Positions 1 through 8,711 of a DNA stretch of 43,213 bases are shown piece after piece. Under the pieces are notes generated by a model. That model was not told the DNA's origin. It saw only the letters and a list, made by a program, of their open reading frames with translations, and searched no databases. The stretch is taken from assembly GCA_031555315.1 (NCBI GenBank), contig JAVBUO010000062.1, positions 1-43,213 of the forward strand, given 5' to 3'. The translations under genes were made by a program, and so were the position numbers. This stretch comes from JAVBJV01 sp031555315 (GTDB taxonomy: Bacteria > Pseudomonadota > Alphaproteobacteria > Acetobacterales > Acetobacteraceae). Positions within the stretch are counted from its first letter, which is position 1, and every line of letters starts with the position of its first letter.

Positions 1-558
1 ATGCACGGGAAAGAACGCGCCGATCGCGACGAGCGTGATTTTCGGCGCTTCGTCGATCCCCATCCACAGCAGCAGCACAGGCACCCACGCGAGCGACGGA
101 ATTGCGCGCAGTGCCTGAAAACTCGGGTCGAGCAAGGCGTCGAGGCGTCGGCTCAGGCCCATCGCCGCGCCCACCGCGATGGCGAGCGCCGCGCCGCAGC
201 CGAAACCCAGCGCGACGCGCGCCGTGCTCGCGGCGATATGCAGCGAAAGCCGCGCGCCGCCCAGTTGCCAGAGCGCCTGGGCGATTTCGCTGGGCGCGGG
301 CACGAGATTGTCGGGCAGCACGCCGCCGCGCACGAGCGCTTCGAGCAGTGCGAGAAACGCGAACGGCAGCAGCGCGCCCGCGATGCGCCAGCGACGCGGC
401 GCGCCTGCCGTTGCGTGCTCCTGCTGACCGGTTTGCGTATCGGCGTGCTCGGCCTCATGCGCCCCGCCCTGCAATACGCGCGGCGCGTGAGCGCCCGGCG
501 AGCCCGGCGCGGCGGCGGCACGCGTCAGGGTGGGCACGCTCAACTCGTCGATAGCCAT
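1..558 (-). CDS. ABC transporter permease, SsuC-like (partial, 3' end outside window)
   Basis: Inner-membrane permease of a nitrate/sulfonate/taurine-type ABC importer. The minus frame is open from an ATG at 558 to the window edge (186 codons), so the C-terminal part is missing. A hydrophilic N-terminal tail of about 55 residues precedes a membrane segment (ALLPFAFLALLEALV). The family segment LVPAPSEIAQALWQLGG follows, then a second membrane stretch and the start of the EAA-type loop (FQALRAIPSLAWVPVLLLW). The gene lies 41 bp downstream of a sulfonate-type binding protein on the same strand, so the two are probably one operon, with an ATPase expected beyond the window. Family placement is firm; the substrate (aliphatic sulfonates) is inferred from the neighbour. 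Confidence 0.85.
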   Translation of the reverse strand, partial: MAIDELSVPTLTRAAAAPGSPGAHAPRVLQGGAHEAEHADTQTGQQEHATAGAPRRWRIAGALLPFAFLALLEALVRGGVLPDNLVPAPSEIAQALWQLGGARLSLHIAASTARVALGFGCGAALAIAVGAAMGLSRRLDALLDPSFQALRAIPSLAWVPVLLLWMGIDEAPKITLVAIGAFFPVH

Positions 559-599
559 GCGAATCCTCTTAACCTGCGCTTATGTGCGCTTATGTCCGC

Positions 600-1670
600 T
601 TACTGCCGCTGCGCCGACGCCAGCGCCGACTCAGACGCCTGCGTATCGATCAGCGACTCGATCACCTGGTTCAGATTCGTCCCCGGCTTCACGAGGTTTT
701 CCTGCACGAGAATCGGCGCGGCGGCTTCGAGCGCCTCGATCTGCTTCGCGCCCGGCTGCGGCTGGCTGAAATCGTTGCGGCTCAGTTGCAGCTTCGCGAC
801 CGCAAGCGATACTTTGGAATCCTCTGCAACGATCTGCGCCGCCTCGTTCGGATGTTCGCCGATCCACACGCGCGCGCGTTCGTAGACCTTGAGCACGCGC
901 GCCACGGTATCCGGGTACTGCTTGAGGAAATCGTCGCGCACGTTCAGAAAGCCCCACGTATTGAAGTCGACGTTGCGGTACAGCAGACGCGCGCCGTTGT
1001 CGATCTGCGCGGCTGCCATGTGCGGATCGAGCCCGGCCCACGCGTCGACCTGGCCGTTGACGAGCGCGGTGCGTCCGTCGGGATGCTGAAGATTGACGAT
1101 CTCGACGTCGTCGCGCGTGAGACCCGCCGTATGCAGCGCGCGCAGCGTGAAGAGATACGGATCGGTGCCCTTGGTCGCCGCGATCTTCTTGCCCTTGAGG
1201 TCCGCGAGCGTCTTGATCGGCGAATCCTTGCGCACGACCAGCGCGGTCCATTCGGGGCGCGAGAAGATATAAACGGTCTTGATCGGATTGCCGTTGGCCT
1301 TGCCGAGCACCGCCGCGAGACCGGCGGTCGACCCGATGTCGATCGCGCCGCTATTGAGGTATTCCAGCGCGCGATTGCTGCCGAGGCTCAGCACCCAGCG
1401 CACCTGCGTGTGATCGGGCGCGAAGGCCTGTTCGAGCCAGCCATTGCGCTTGATGACGAGGCTTTCGGGCGAGTAGTAGGCGTAATCGAGCTTGAGTTCG
1501 GCGGGCGCGGCGCTCGCGGCCTGCGCGTGCGAGGGCGACACGGCTAGCAACGCCAGCGGCGCAAGCGCGGCGGCGGCGCGCAACGCGGAAGTCAAACGCC
1601 GCCAGAGCGGCGTGCTCCCGCGTGCGTCGTGGTGCGTGTTCGTGAATTGGTTGATCGTGTGGTCCCGCAT
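600..1670 (-). CDS. Aliphatic sulfonate ABC transporter substrate-binding protein (SsuA family)
   Basis: Periplasmic solute-binding protein of the SsuA/TauA/NrtA type, 356 aa. I chose the ATG at 1670 because AGGGGAAAG sits just upstream; the frame stays open further 5' without a good ribosome-binding site. An unusually long basic n-region is followed by a hydrophobic core and a Sec cleavage site near SPSHAQA. The mature protein shows the NMT1/SsuA pattern: LDYAYYSPES, LGSNRALEYLNSGAIDIGST, the hinge stretch SPIKTLADLKGKKIAATKGT, and VDAWAGLDPHMAAAQ. It would capture alkanesulfonates or related organosulfur compounds for the adjacent permease. The exact ligand cannot be read from the sequence. 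Confidence 0.88.
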   Translation of the reverse strand: MRDHTINQFTNTHHDARGSTPLWRRLTSALRAAAALAPLALLAVSPSHAQAASAAPAELKLDYAYYSPESLVIKRNGWLEQAFAPDHTQVRWVLSLGSNRALEYLNSGAIDIGSTAGLAAVLGKANGNPIKTVYIFSRPEWTALVVRKDSPIKTLADLKGKKIAATKGTDPYLFTLRALHTAGLTRDDVEIVNLQHPDGRTALVNGQVDAWAGLDPHMAAAQIDNGARLLYRNVDFNTWGFLNVRDDFLKQYPDTVARVLKVYERARVWIGEHPNEAAQIVAEDSKVSLAVAKLQLSRNDFSQPQPGAKQIEALEAAAPILVQENLVKPGTNLNQVIESLIDTQASESALASAQRQ

Positions 1671-1830
1671 CGGCTTTCCCCTGTTTGTCTGGCTGCATGG
1701 GGAGGCACGCAATGTGCCTCCCGAATTCGCCAAGCATAAGAAGCGCGGACGCCAGAACGAACCAACAATCGCTCAGATCGTAAGCAGCGAAAGGAATATC
1801 CGCGCGGGGCGGGTGCGGGGAAACGGCCGA

Positions 1831-2901
1831 TCAGTCCACCGGAATCCACGCCGCCGTGGCCGCGTCGCTGACGCGGAACGCCGGGAATTTCGCGCCCAGC
1901 TCGGCGATCGTGTGGATGTCGTTTTTCACGAGATCGTCGCGCGTGACCAGAGTGGGCTTCACGACGATGTGATGCGCGAGCGGCTGCCCCGCCACATCGA
2001 GCGCCGCCGCGCGCACCGAGACCGCGCCCACCACGGCGGGATTGGTCGCCGCCGTCGCCACCCAGGCGCTGCCCGGCGCGCGGATCGCCTCGATATCGGC
2101 GGTGGAAATATCGGCGCTGTAAATACGCAGCTTGCTCGCGACGTTGGCCTCGTCGGCGGCGAGGCTCGCGCCGCGCGCGAACTCGTCGTAGGGTGCAATC
2201 ACCACGCGGATGTCGGGATGCGCGCGATACGCGGCCGCCGCCTGATTCGCCACCGACTGCGCGATCGGATTGTCGACCGTGCCCCAGCGCGCCTGCTCGC
2301 GCACGCCCGGATGCGCCTGCTTGAACGCCTGCCACACGGCGTCGCGGCGATCGAGCGGCGCAAAGCCCGCCACGTAGACATACCCCGCCGAGAACGCGTT
2401 GCCGTTGTCCTTCACGGCCTGGCCGAGCAGCAGCGTGGCGAGGTCGTGATCGCTCTGTTCGATCTGCGGGATCTTCGGATTGGCGAGATCGACGTCGAAG
2501 GCCACGACCTTGATGCCCTTGTCGAGCGCCTGCTGCACGACGTCCTTCAACGACTCGGGCAGCCCGTGATTGACGATGATCGCGGCCACGCCCAGATTGA
2601 TCGCCTGCTGGATCTGGTCGCGCTGCTGCGCAGCGTCCTGACGTCCTTCGTAGATACGCAGGTCGATACCGAGCGCCTTCGCCTGCTTCTGCGCGCCCGC
2701 CTCGTAGGCCTGGAAGAAGTCGCCTTCCGAGAGATAGTTGACGAGCGCGATCTTCACGCCGCCCTTGTCGAACGGCGCGGGCGCGCCCTTGAGCGGCGCG
2801 GCCTGCGCGGAGACGGCGCCGAACAACGCCGCCGCGCTCAAGGCGATTGCACTGATTGCGCCGATCGCACGGCGGCCGGTACGGGACATCGACTTGTTCA
2901 T
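1831..2901 (-). CDS. Sugar-type ABC transporter substrate-binding protein (periplasmic binding protein family 4)
   Basis: Periplasmic binding protein of the ribose/AI-2 class (Peripla_BP_4), 356 aa. The start at 2901 has AGGAG six bases upstream. The signal peptide (ISAIALSAAALFGAVSAQA) is followed by the type I fold: a first strand (VKIALVNYLSEGDFFQAYEAGAQKQA), a second (DLRIYEG with DAAQQRDQIQQAINLGVAAIIVNHG), and a domain-crossover region with VVAFDVDL and VVIAPYDEFARGA. Last gene of a three-gene minus-strand operon (ATPase 4098-5609, permease 2986-4068, this gene). The fold is that of sugar-binding proteins, but the surrounding sulfur genes make a sulfonated sugar or another organosulfur ligand possible; that is inference. 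Confidence 0.87.
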   Translation of the reverse strand: MNKSMSRTGRRAIGAISAIALSAAALFGAVSAQAAPLKGAPAPFDKGGVKIALVNYLSEGDFFQAYEAGAQKQAKALGIDLRIYEGRQDAAQQRDQIQQAINLGVAAIIVNHGLPESLKDVVQQALDKGIKVVAFDVDLANPKIPQIEQSDHDLATLLLGQAVKDNGNAFSAGYVYVAGFAPLDRRDAVWQAFKQAHPGVREQARWGTVDNPIAQSVANQAAAAYRAHPDIRVVIAPYDEFARGASLAADEANVASKLRIYSADISTADIEAIRAPGSAWVATAATNPAVVGAVSVRAAALDVAGQPLAHHIVVKPTLVTRDDLVKNDIHTIAELGAKFPAFRVSDAATAAWIPVD

Positions 2902-2985
2902 ATTGCTCCTCTTGTTATTCAGGTTTCCTATGTTTATCGGACCCACTTTTTCTTCGAACGCATTCTCTCTACCTGACCCCACGCT

Positions 2986-4068
2986 TCACGCGCGGGCGTC
3001 GTTTCTGCGGCCGATGCTGAAGGTGAACGCCAGCGCCACCACCAGCAGCGCACCCTTGATGCAATCCTGCAAGTAGTACGGCGCGTTCAGCATCGTCAAG
3101 CCGTTGAGCAGCACGCCGACGAACACCGCGCCGATCACCGTGCCCGGCACGTTGGGCCGCTTCGCGCCCCACACCGCGTAGCCGACCAGCGAGGCCGCCA
3201 CGGCGTCGAGCAGCAGAGAATGGCCCGCGCTCACGTCGCCGCGTCCGACGCGCGCCGCGATCAGCAGACCGCCGAGCGACGCCAGCGCGCCCGAGGCCAC
3301 ATAGGCCGCCACGCGATAGCGCGCGGCGGGCGCGCCCGCGAGCCGCGCCGCCGTTTCGTTGCCGCCGATCGCGTAGATCACGCGGCCCCAGCGCGTGGCC
3401 GCCATCACGACCGAGACGAACACCGTGAGCACCGCGAGCACGAGCACCGGCGCGGGCACCACGTCGAAGAAGAAACGCGCGCGGCCCAGCGCCAGAAAGG
3501 CATCGGGGAAGGTGCCGCTCGCTTCGCTGCCGTCGGGCAGGATCGTGCCGGTCGCGAGCGAGCGTCCGCCCGTCGGAATCAGTTGCAGGCCCGCGAGCAG
3601 AAACAGCGTGCCGAGCGTCGCGAGCTGATCGGGCACGTGCAGGCGCGTGATGAGCACGCCGTTGAACAGCCCCGCCGCCACGCCCAGCGCGAGGCAGGCC
3701 GCCGCCGCTTCCCACGCGTTGCCGTGCCAGACCACCAGCACGTAACTGGCCGCCATTTGCGCCGACGCCGCCACGCTGCCGACGGACAGATCGAAGCCGC
3801 CCGCCGCCAGCGTAATCGTCACGCCGATGCCGAGCAGCGCGACAATCGAGACCGCCTGCAGGATGCTGAAGAGATTCGCGACGTTCAGGAACGCAGGCTC
3901 GCGCGCGGTGAACAGCACGAGCATGGCGGCGAGCACGAGCAGCAGGCCGCTGCGTTCGAGCAGTACGAGCAGGCGGCGCGTTTGTGATGTCTGTGACGTA
4001 CCGGACGCGGTGTGCAGCAGCGGTTGATCGGTGACATCGGTGACGAGCGGAGTGGCGGCGCTTTTCAT
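2986..4068 (-). CDS. ABC transporter permease, RbsC/LsrC type
   Basis: Inner-membrane permease of the branched-chain amino acid/ribose superfamily (BPD_transp_2), 360 aa. I chose the ATG at 4068, which follows the ATPase stop by 29 bp; the open frame runs much further 5' but there it lies inside the ATPase gene. About ten membrane segments are visible, with the family hallmarks: FLNVANLFSILQ near the N-terminus, the GGFDLSVGSVAA loop, DQLATLGTLFLLAGLQLIPTGG, and YAIGGNETAARLAGAPAARY. The cytoplasmic N-terminus is longer than usual and Thr/Ser-rich. It forms the channel for the adjacent ATPase and binding protein. Confidence 0.9.
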   Translation of the reverse strand: MKSAATPLVTDVTDQPLLHTASGTSQTSQTRRLLVLLERSGLLLVLAAMLVLFTAREPAFLNVANLFSILQAVSIVALLGIGVTITLAAGGFDLSVGSVAASAQMAASYVLVVWHGNAWEAAAACLALGVAAGLFNGVLITRLHVPDQLATLGTLFLLAGLQLIPTGGRSLATGTILPDGSEASGTFPDAFLALGRARFFFDVVPAPVLVLAVLTVFVSVVMAATRWGRVIYAIGGNETAARLAGAPAARYRVAAYVASGALASLGGLLIAARVGRGDVSAGHSLLLDAVAASLVGYAVWGAKRPNVPGTVIGAVFVGVLLNGLTMLNAPYYLQDCIKGALLVVALAFTFSIGRRNDARA

Positions 4069-4097
4069 GGTCGCTTTTGAGTTGCTTAGTGTGTCGA

Positions 4098-5609
4098 TTA
4101 CGATTCGATGGCTTCGGCAGGATGGCCGGCTTCGAGCGGATCGGCGGTCTCTAACGCGCCGCGATCGAAATACACAATGCGGTCGGCGACTTCGTGCGCT
4201 TCCTCCAGATCGCTCACCAACACGAGCGTCGCGCGGCCCGGCGCTTCGCGTCGCAGCGTCGCGGCGATATCGGCGCGCGCGCCCGCGTCCACGCCCTGAA
4301 ACGGTTCGTCGAGCAGCAGCACGCGCGCGGGTTCGGCGTGCCAGCGCGCGAGCAGCACTTTCTGCTGATTGCCGCCGGACAGTCGCGGCAGACGATCGTC
4401 CGGCCCCGCGCAGCGAATGCCGAACGCGTCGATCGCCGCACGCGCGGCGGCGCGCTCGCGCTCGCGCGCGACGAAGGCGCCCCGGCTCCAGCGCGACAGA
4501 AACGGAAAGCCGATCGTCCCCGCAATCGAGGCGAAGGGCACGGCATCGGGAAACAGCGAGGTGCGCCAACGGTCTTCGCCCGCGAGAAACACGCCCGCGC
4601 GGATCGCGTCGCCGGGCGTGCGCGGATGCCAAGGCGCGCCGTCGAGCCGCATCTCGCCCGCGAACGCACGCGTGGCACCGAAGATCGTCTGCGCGAGCCG
4701 CGACTTGCCTGCGCCCACCGGCCCCACCACGGCGACGATTTCACCGTCGCGCACGTCGAGATCGAATGCAGCGGTACGGTCGGTGAGACGCAGCTGGCGC
4801 AACTGCAGAACCGCCTCTCCGTTATTTACTTCGTCATACGAATCAATACGCGGCGGCGGCAAGGGACGGCCGATCATCGTTTCGAGCGCGGCGTCGAAGT
4901 CGACCGGCGCGCTTTGCTGCGATACGACGCGGCCATCGCGCAGCACCGCCACGCGCGTCGCGAGACGGCGCAGATCCGCGAGCCGATGCGAGACCAGCAA
5001 TACGGCCACGCCCTCGTCGCGCAAGGTATCGACGAGCGCGTGCAAGCGCGCGGCCTCGGCGGCGGACAGGCTGGCCGTCGGCTCATCGAGGATCAAGAGA
5101 CGCGGCCGCGTGGCCAGCGCACGCGCCAGCACCACGCGTTGTTGCGCGGCCAGCGCGAGCGTGCCGAGCGGCGCGTCGAGATCGGCATCGAGCCCCACGC
5201 GCGCGGCCAGTTCACGGGCACGTTCGCGCCGCGTCGCGCGCGGCGTCCACCAGCTTTGCGCGCCGCCGCAGAGTTCGTCGAGCAGCAGGTTATCGGCGAT
5301 CGACGAAGCGGGCACCACGGCATCGGCGATCGATTGATGCACGGTCGCCACGCCCAACTGGCGCGCGGCCAGCGGCGAAGCCGGCGCGTAACGCTGGCCG
5401 TCGAGCTGCATCGCGCCCGCGTCGGCGCCCTGCACGCCGCTCACGATCTTCACGAAGGTCGATTTGCCCGCGCCGTTCGCGCCCATCAGCGCGACCACCT
5501 CGCCCGCGCCAATCGAAAAGTCCAGATGCGAAAGCGCGACGGTCGCGCCAAAGCGCTTGTCGATCGCGCGGGCGGAGAAAATCGGGGCGGAAGAATTCGG
5601 AGCGGACAT
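4098..5609 (-). CDS. ABC transporter ATP-binding protein, duplicated ATPase (RbsA/MglA type)
   Basis: Cytoplasmic energy-coupling subunit with two fused ABC domains, 503 aa. The first Walker A is GANGAGKS (residues 43-50) and the first Walker B is LLILDEPTAS. The second half has GPVGAGKS, the signature LSGGNQQKVLLARW and LLLDEPFQG. In the first half, where family members usually carry a Ser-Gly motif, the signature reads LALAAQQRVVLARAL, so that half-site is degenerate. First gene of the operon, starting at 5609 downstream of a 10-bp inverted repeat (5658-5681). It would drive import through the adjacent RbsC-type permease. Confidence 0.92.
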   Translation of the reverse strand: MSAPNSSAPIFSARAIDKRFGATVALSHLDFSIGAGEVVALMGANGAGKSTFVKIVSGVQGADAGAMQLDGQRYAPASPLAARQLGVATVHQSIADAVVPASSIADNLLLDELCGGAQSWWTPRATRRERARELAARVGLDADLDAPLGTLALAAQQRVVLARALATRPRLLILDEPTASLSAAEAARLHALVDTLRDEGVAVLLVSHRLADLRRLATRVAVLRDGRVVSQQSAPVDFDAALETMIGRPLPPPRIDSYDEVNNGEAVLQLRQLRLTDRTAAFDLDVRDGEIVAVVGPVGAGKSRLAQTIFGATRAFAGEMRLDGAPWHPRTPGDAIRAGVFLAGEDRWRTSLFPDAVPFASIAGTIGFPFLSRWSRGAFVARERERAAARAAIDAFGIRCAGPDDRLPRLSGGNQQKVLLARWHAEPARVLLLDEPFQGVDAGARADIAATLRREAPGRATLVLVSDLEEAHEVADRIVYFDRGALETADPLEAGHPAEAIES

Positions 5610-5657
5610 GCGGGCGTCTCGGTCTCGCAGGCACAGGATGGCGTCATCGTAGCGAGA

Positions 5658-5681
5658 CGCTTCGTTGCGCCCAACGAAGCG
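5658..5681. promoter_or_regulatory. Perfect 10-bp inverted repeat upstream of the ABC operon
   Basis: CGCTTCGTTG, a 4-base loop CGCC, then CAACGAAGCG: a perfect 10-bp dyad about 50 bp before the ATPase start. It could be an operator for a dimeric regulator or a 5'-UTR hairpin. No known box was recognised. Confidence 0.5.
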
Positions 5682-5826
5682 ATGCTCATATTGATCCGCG
5701 CGCCATCGATAAGGCGGCTGAACGCGGCAAAACCCCGCGAGCGCTGTTTTTACGGCGTTTTATCCGTGATAACGCGATGCATCGCGCACAAATACGCGCC
5801 GCCGATATCGATTCGAGAATCCGTTA

Positions 5827-5856
5827 TTGGAGCGCCGCGATGCGCATTTCTATACT
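5827..5856 (+). promoter_or_regulatory. Candidate sigma-70 promoter for the flavoprotein/monooxygenase genes
   Basis: TTGGAG (5827-5832), 18 bp, TATACT (5851-5856), with the expected start of transcription about 48 bp before the ATG at 5911. The -10 is good and the -35 weak (3 of 6). The 301-bp divergent spacer 5610-5910 otherwise shows only the inverted repeat at 5658-5681. I saw no sigma-54 (GG-N10-GC) element. Confidence 0.35.
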
Positions 5857-5910
5857 GGCCCTTCACGCCATCCGAGGCCGAGTCCCGATGGAGAAACCCG
5901 GAGGAACACC

Positions 5911-7176
5911 ATGACAATGTCGCGATCCGCTCCCATTCCCGACCTTCACGCCGCCGCGCTCTCGACCGGCACGGACTACGAAACGCTCGCCGCGCGTTTT
6001 CGCCCGATCTTCGCGGAGATCGCGCGTGGCGCGGCCGAACGCGACCGCGAACGCATCCTGCCGCACGAGGCCATCGCCGCATTGAAGGACGCCGGTTTCG
6101 GCGCGGTGCGCCTACCCGTGCGCGACGGCGGCGCGGGCGCCTCCATTCCGCAATTGTTCCAGTTGCTGATCGAACTGGCCGCCGCCGATTCGAATCTGCC
6201 GCAAGCGCTGCGCGCGCATTTCGCCTTCGTCGAAGACTGGCTCAACGTGCCGCCCGACGCAGATCAGCGCGCGTGGTTCGACCGCTTCGCGAGCGGCCAG
6301 ATCGTGGGCAGCGCGTGGTCCGAAGTGGGCAACGTGGCCGTGGGCCAGGTGCAGACCCAGGTCTCGCAGCGCGACGGCCGCTTCGTCGTGAACGGTGCGA
6401 AGTACTACAGCACCGGCACGATCTACGCCGACTGGATCGACGTCTACGCGCAGCGCGAGGCCGACGGCAGCGACGTGATCGCCGCCGTGAGCACGCATCA
6501 GCCGGGCGTGGTGCGCGAGGACGACTGGGACGGCTTCGGCCAGACCACCACCGGCAGCGGCACGACGCGCTTCAACGATGCCGTGGTCGAGCCGCGCAAC
6601 GTGATCGACTTCGCGCGCCGCTTCAAGTATCAGACCGCGTTCTATCAGCTCTTTCACGTGGCCACGCTCGCGGGCATCGCCGAGGCGGTGCAGCGCGACG
6701 CCGCCGAACTCGTGCGCACGCGCAAGCGCGTCTACAGCCACGGCAACGCGCCGCACGTGAGCGAGGACGCGCAGATCCAGCAGGTGGTCGGCGAAATCGC
6801 GTCGTGGGCCTATGCCGCGCGCGCGGTCGCGCTACTGGCGGCCGAACCCGCGCAACGCGCCTACGAGGCGCGCTTCGGCGGCAACGAAGCGCTCGAACGC
6901 GCCGCCAACGTCGAGGCCGAAATCGCGTCGGCGCAAAGCCAGCTCACGGCGTCGGACTTCGCACTGCGCGCGGCGACGCATCTGTTCGACGCGCTCGGCG
7001 CCTCGGCCACCAGCACGCGCCTCGCACTCGACCGGCACTGGCGCAATGCGCGCACGGTGTCCTCGCATAATCCGCTCGTCTACAAGGCGCGCATCGTCGG
7101 CGACTGGGCCATCAACGGCACCGAGCCGCCCTTCGTCTGGCAGATCGGCAACGGTCCGGGCCGTGGGAGCAAGTGA
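5911..7176 (+). CDS. Acyl-CoA-dehydrogenase-fold flavoprotein monooxygenase (SfnB/DszC-like)
   Basis: Flavin-dependent enzyme of the acyl-CoA dehydrogenase superfamily, 421 aa. The ATG at 5911 has a strong GGAGG seven bases upstream. The N-terminal helical domain (FRPIFAEIARGAAERDRERILPHE, split by a short linker) is followed by the beta domain with RDGRFVVNGAKYYSTG and DDWDGFGQTTTGSGTT. The C-terminal helical domain ends in LDRHWRNARTVSSHNPLVYK. Absence of a clear catalytic Glu context and similarity to sfnB in this window point to the SfnB/DszC group, which uses reduced flavin and O2 on organosulfur substrates rather than dehydrogenating CoA thioesters. It overlaps the next gene region closely (spacing 5 bp), so it is probably co-transcribed with the monooxygenase. 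Confidence 0.85.
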   Translation: MTMSRSAPIPDLHAAALSTGTDYETLAARFRPIFAEIARGAAERDRERILPHEAIAALKDAGFGAVRLPVRDGGAGASIPQLFQLLIELAAADSNLPQALRAHFAFVEDWLNVPPDADQRAWFDRFASGQIVGSAWSEVGNVAVGQVQTQVSQRDGRFVVNGAKYYSTGTIYADWIDVYAQREADGSDVIAAVSTHQPGVVREDDWDGFGQTTTGSGTTRFNDAVVEPRNVIDFARRFKYQTAFYQLFHVATLAGIAEAVQRDAAELVRTRKRVYSHGNAPHVSEDAQIQQVVGEIASWAYAARAVALLAAEPAQRAYEARFGGNEALERAANVEAEIASAQSQLTASDFALRAATHLFDALGASATSTRLALDRHWRNARTVSSHNPLVYKARIVGDWAINGTEPPFVWQIGNGPGRGSK

Positions 7177-7181
7177 ACGTC

Positions 7182-8630
7182 ATGAGTAAAACCATCCGCC
7201 TGAACGCCTTCGAAATGAACTGCGTGGGCCATCAGTCGCCGGGGCTGTGGACGCACCCGCGCGACCGTTCGTGGCAATACAAGGACCTCGAATACTGGAC
7301 CGATCTCGCGAAGATTCTCGAGCGCGGCATTTTCGATGCGATCTTTATCGCCGATGTGATCGGCTATTACGACGTCTATCAGGGCGGCAATTATCACGCG
7401 CTGCATCAGGCCGCACAGATTCCCGTGAACGATCCGCTGCAGCTCGCCGCGCCGATTGCGATGGTCACCGAGCATCTGGGCATCGGCATCACGGCGTCGA
7501 CGAGTTTCGAGCATCCGTATACGTTCGCGCGGCGTCTGTCCACGGCCGATCATCACACCAAGGGGCGGCTCGCCTGGAACGTGGTGACCTCGTACCTCGA
7601 AAGCGGCGCGAAGAACGTGGGCCAGTTGGGCCTGCGCGATCACAACGACCGTTATGCGGTGGCCGCCGAATATCTCGAAGTGCTCTACAAGCTTTTCGAA
7701 GGCAGCTGGGAAGACGGCGCCGTGGTGCGCGATCGCGAGAACCGCGTGTTCACGCATCCCGAGCGCGTGCATGAGATCGGCCACAAAGGGAAATATTTCG
7801 AAGTCCCAGGTTATCACCTGTGCGAGCCGTCGCCGCAACGCACGCCGGTGCTGTTCCAGGCGGGCGCATCCGGTCCCGGCAAGCGCTTCGCCGCCGAACA
7901 CGCCGAATGCGTGTTCGTGGCCGCGCCCACCCAGACGCTGCTACGCGACTACGTGGCCGACGTGCGCCGCCAGGCCGCGCTCGCGGGCCGCGATCCGCGC
8001 CAGCTGCTGATCTACAACCTCGTGACCGTGATCGTCGACGAAACCGACGCCAAGGCCCAGGCGAAGTTCGAGGAGTATCAGCGGCACGTCTCGTACGACG
8101 GGTCGCTCGTGTTCATGTCGGGCTGGACCGGCATCGACTTCGGCCAGTATCTGCCGACCGATACCGTCAAGCGCGTGGAAACCAATGCGATCGTCTCCGC
8201 CGTCGAACATCTGGCGGGCGGCGACAAGGCGTGGACCATCGAGGAACTCGCGCGCTGGGGCGGCGTAGGCGGACTCGGCCCGGTGTTCGTGGGCTCGCCG
8301 TCCACGGTCGCGGACATTCTCCAGCAATGGGTCGAGGCCACCGATGTCGACGGCTTCAATCTCGCGTATGCCATCGCGCACGAAACCTTCGAGGACGTGG
8401 TCGAGCATCTCGTGCCGGAATTGCAGCGGCGCGGCGTGTATCCGCGCGCCTATGCGAGCGGCACGCTGCGCGAGAAGCTGTTCGGCGCGGATGCGCGTCT
8501 GCCGCAGGATCATCCGGCGGCGCAGTTTCGCGATATCGAGCGTGTGAAGCGTGAAGCTGCCGCGCAAGTGAACGCGCAGTCATCCACACATTCATCCGCG
8601 AAGAGCGTGCAGGCGGAAGCCACGGCCTGA
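7182..8630 (+). CDS. NtaA/SnaA/DszA-family FMNH2-dependent monooxygenase
   Basis: Bacterial-luciferase-like monooxygenase of the NtaA/SnaA/DszA/SoxA group, 482 aa. An in-frame GTG at 7173 overlaps the previous stop. The ATG at 7182 is preferred because GGGAGC then lies at a workable distance. Typical motifs are present: LNAFEMNCVGHQSPGLWTHP at the N-terminus, TTFEH-like STSFEHPYTFARRLSTADH, GRLAWNVVTSYLESGAKN, and PQRTPVLFQAGASGPGKRFA, with the C-terminal VGSPSTVADILQQW. The family cleaves C-S or C-N bonds using FMNH2 supplied by a separate reductase; no reductase is in this window. Its partner is probably the flavoprotein just upstream. Confidence 0.9.
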   Translation: MSKTIRLNAFEMNCVGHQSPGLWTHPRDRSWQYKDLEYWTDLAKILERGIFDAIFIADVIGYYDVYQGGNYHALHQAAQIPVNDPLQLAAPIAMVTEHLGIGITASTSFEHPYTFARRLSTADHHTKGRLAWNVVTSYLESGAKNVGQLGLRDHNDRYAVAAEYLEVLYKLFEGSWEDGAVVRDRENRVFTHPERVHEIGHKGKYFEVPGYHLCEPSPQRTPVLFQAGASGPGKRFAAEHAECVFVAAPTQTLLRDYVADVRRQAALAGRDPRQLLIYNLVTVIVDETDAKAQAKFEEYQRHVSYDGSLVFMSGWTGIDFGQYLPTDTVKRVETNAIVSAVEHLAGGDKAWTIEELARWGGVGGLGPVFVGSPSTVADILQQWVEATDVDGFNLAYAIAHETFEDVVEHLVPELQRRGVYPRAYASGTLREKLFGADARLPQDHPAAQFRDIERVKREAAAQVNAQSSTHSSAKSVQAEATA

Positions 8631-8711
8631 GCGGCCGGATTCATCACGCGCCCGCGCCATGGCGGCCCGGGCGCGTCTCATCCCGACACCTACACTCACC
8701 GGACCACACCT

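Noticed and set aside
1492..2976. Long plus-strand frame opposite the two binding-protein genes
   Set aside because: Antisense shadow; the minus strand has clear signal peptides, family motifs and ribosome-binding sites.
4194..7070. Very long plus-strand open frame (958 codons)
   Set aside because: It runs antisense through the ABC ATPase and out of frame through the flavoprotein gene. Its Arg/Ala-rich composition is an artefact of high GC content.
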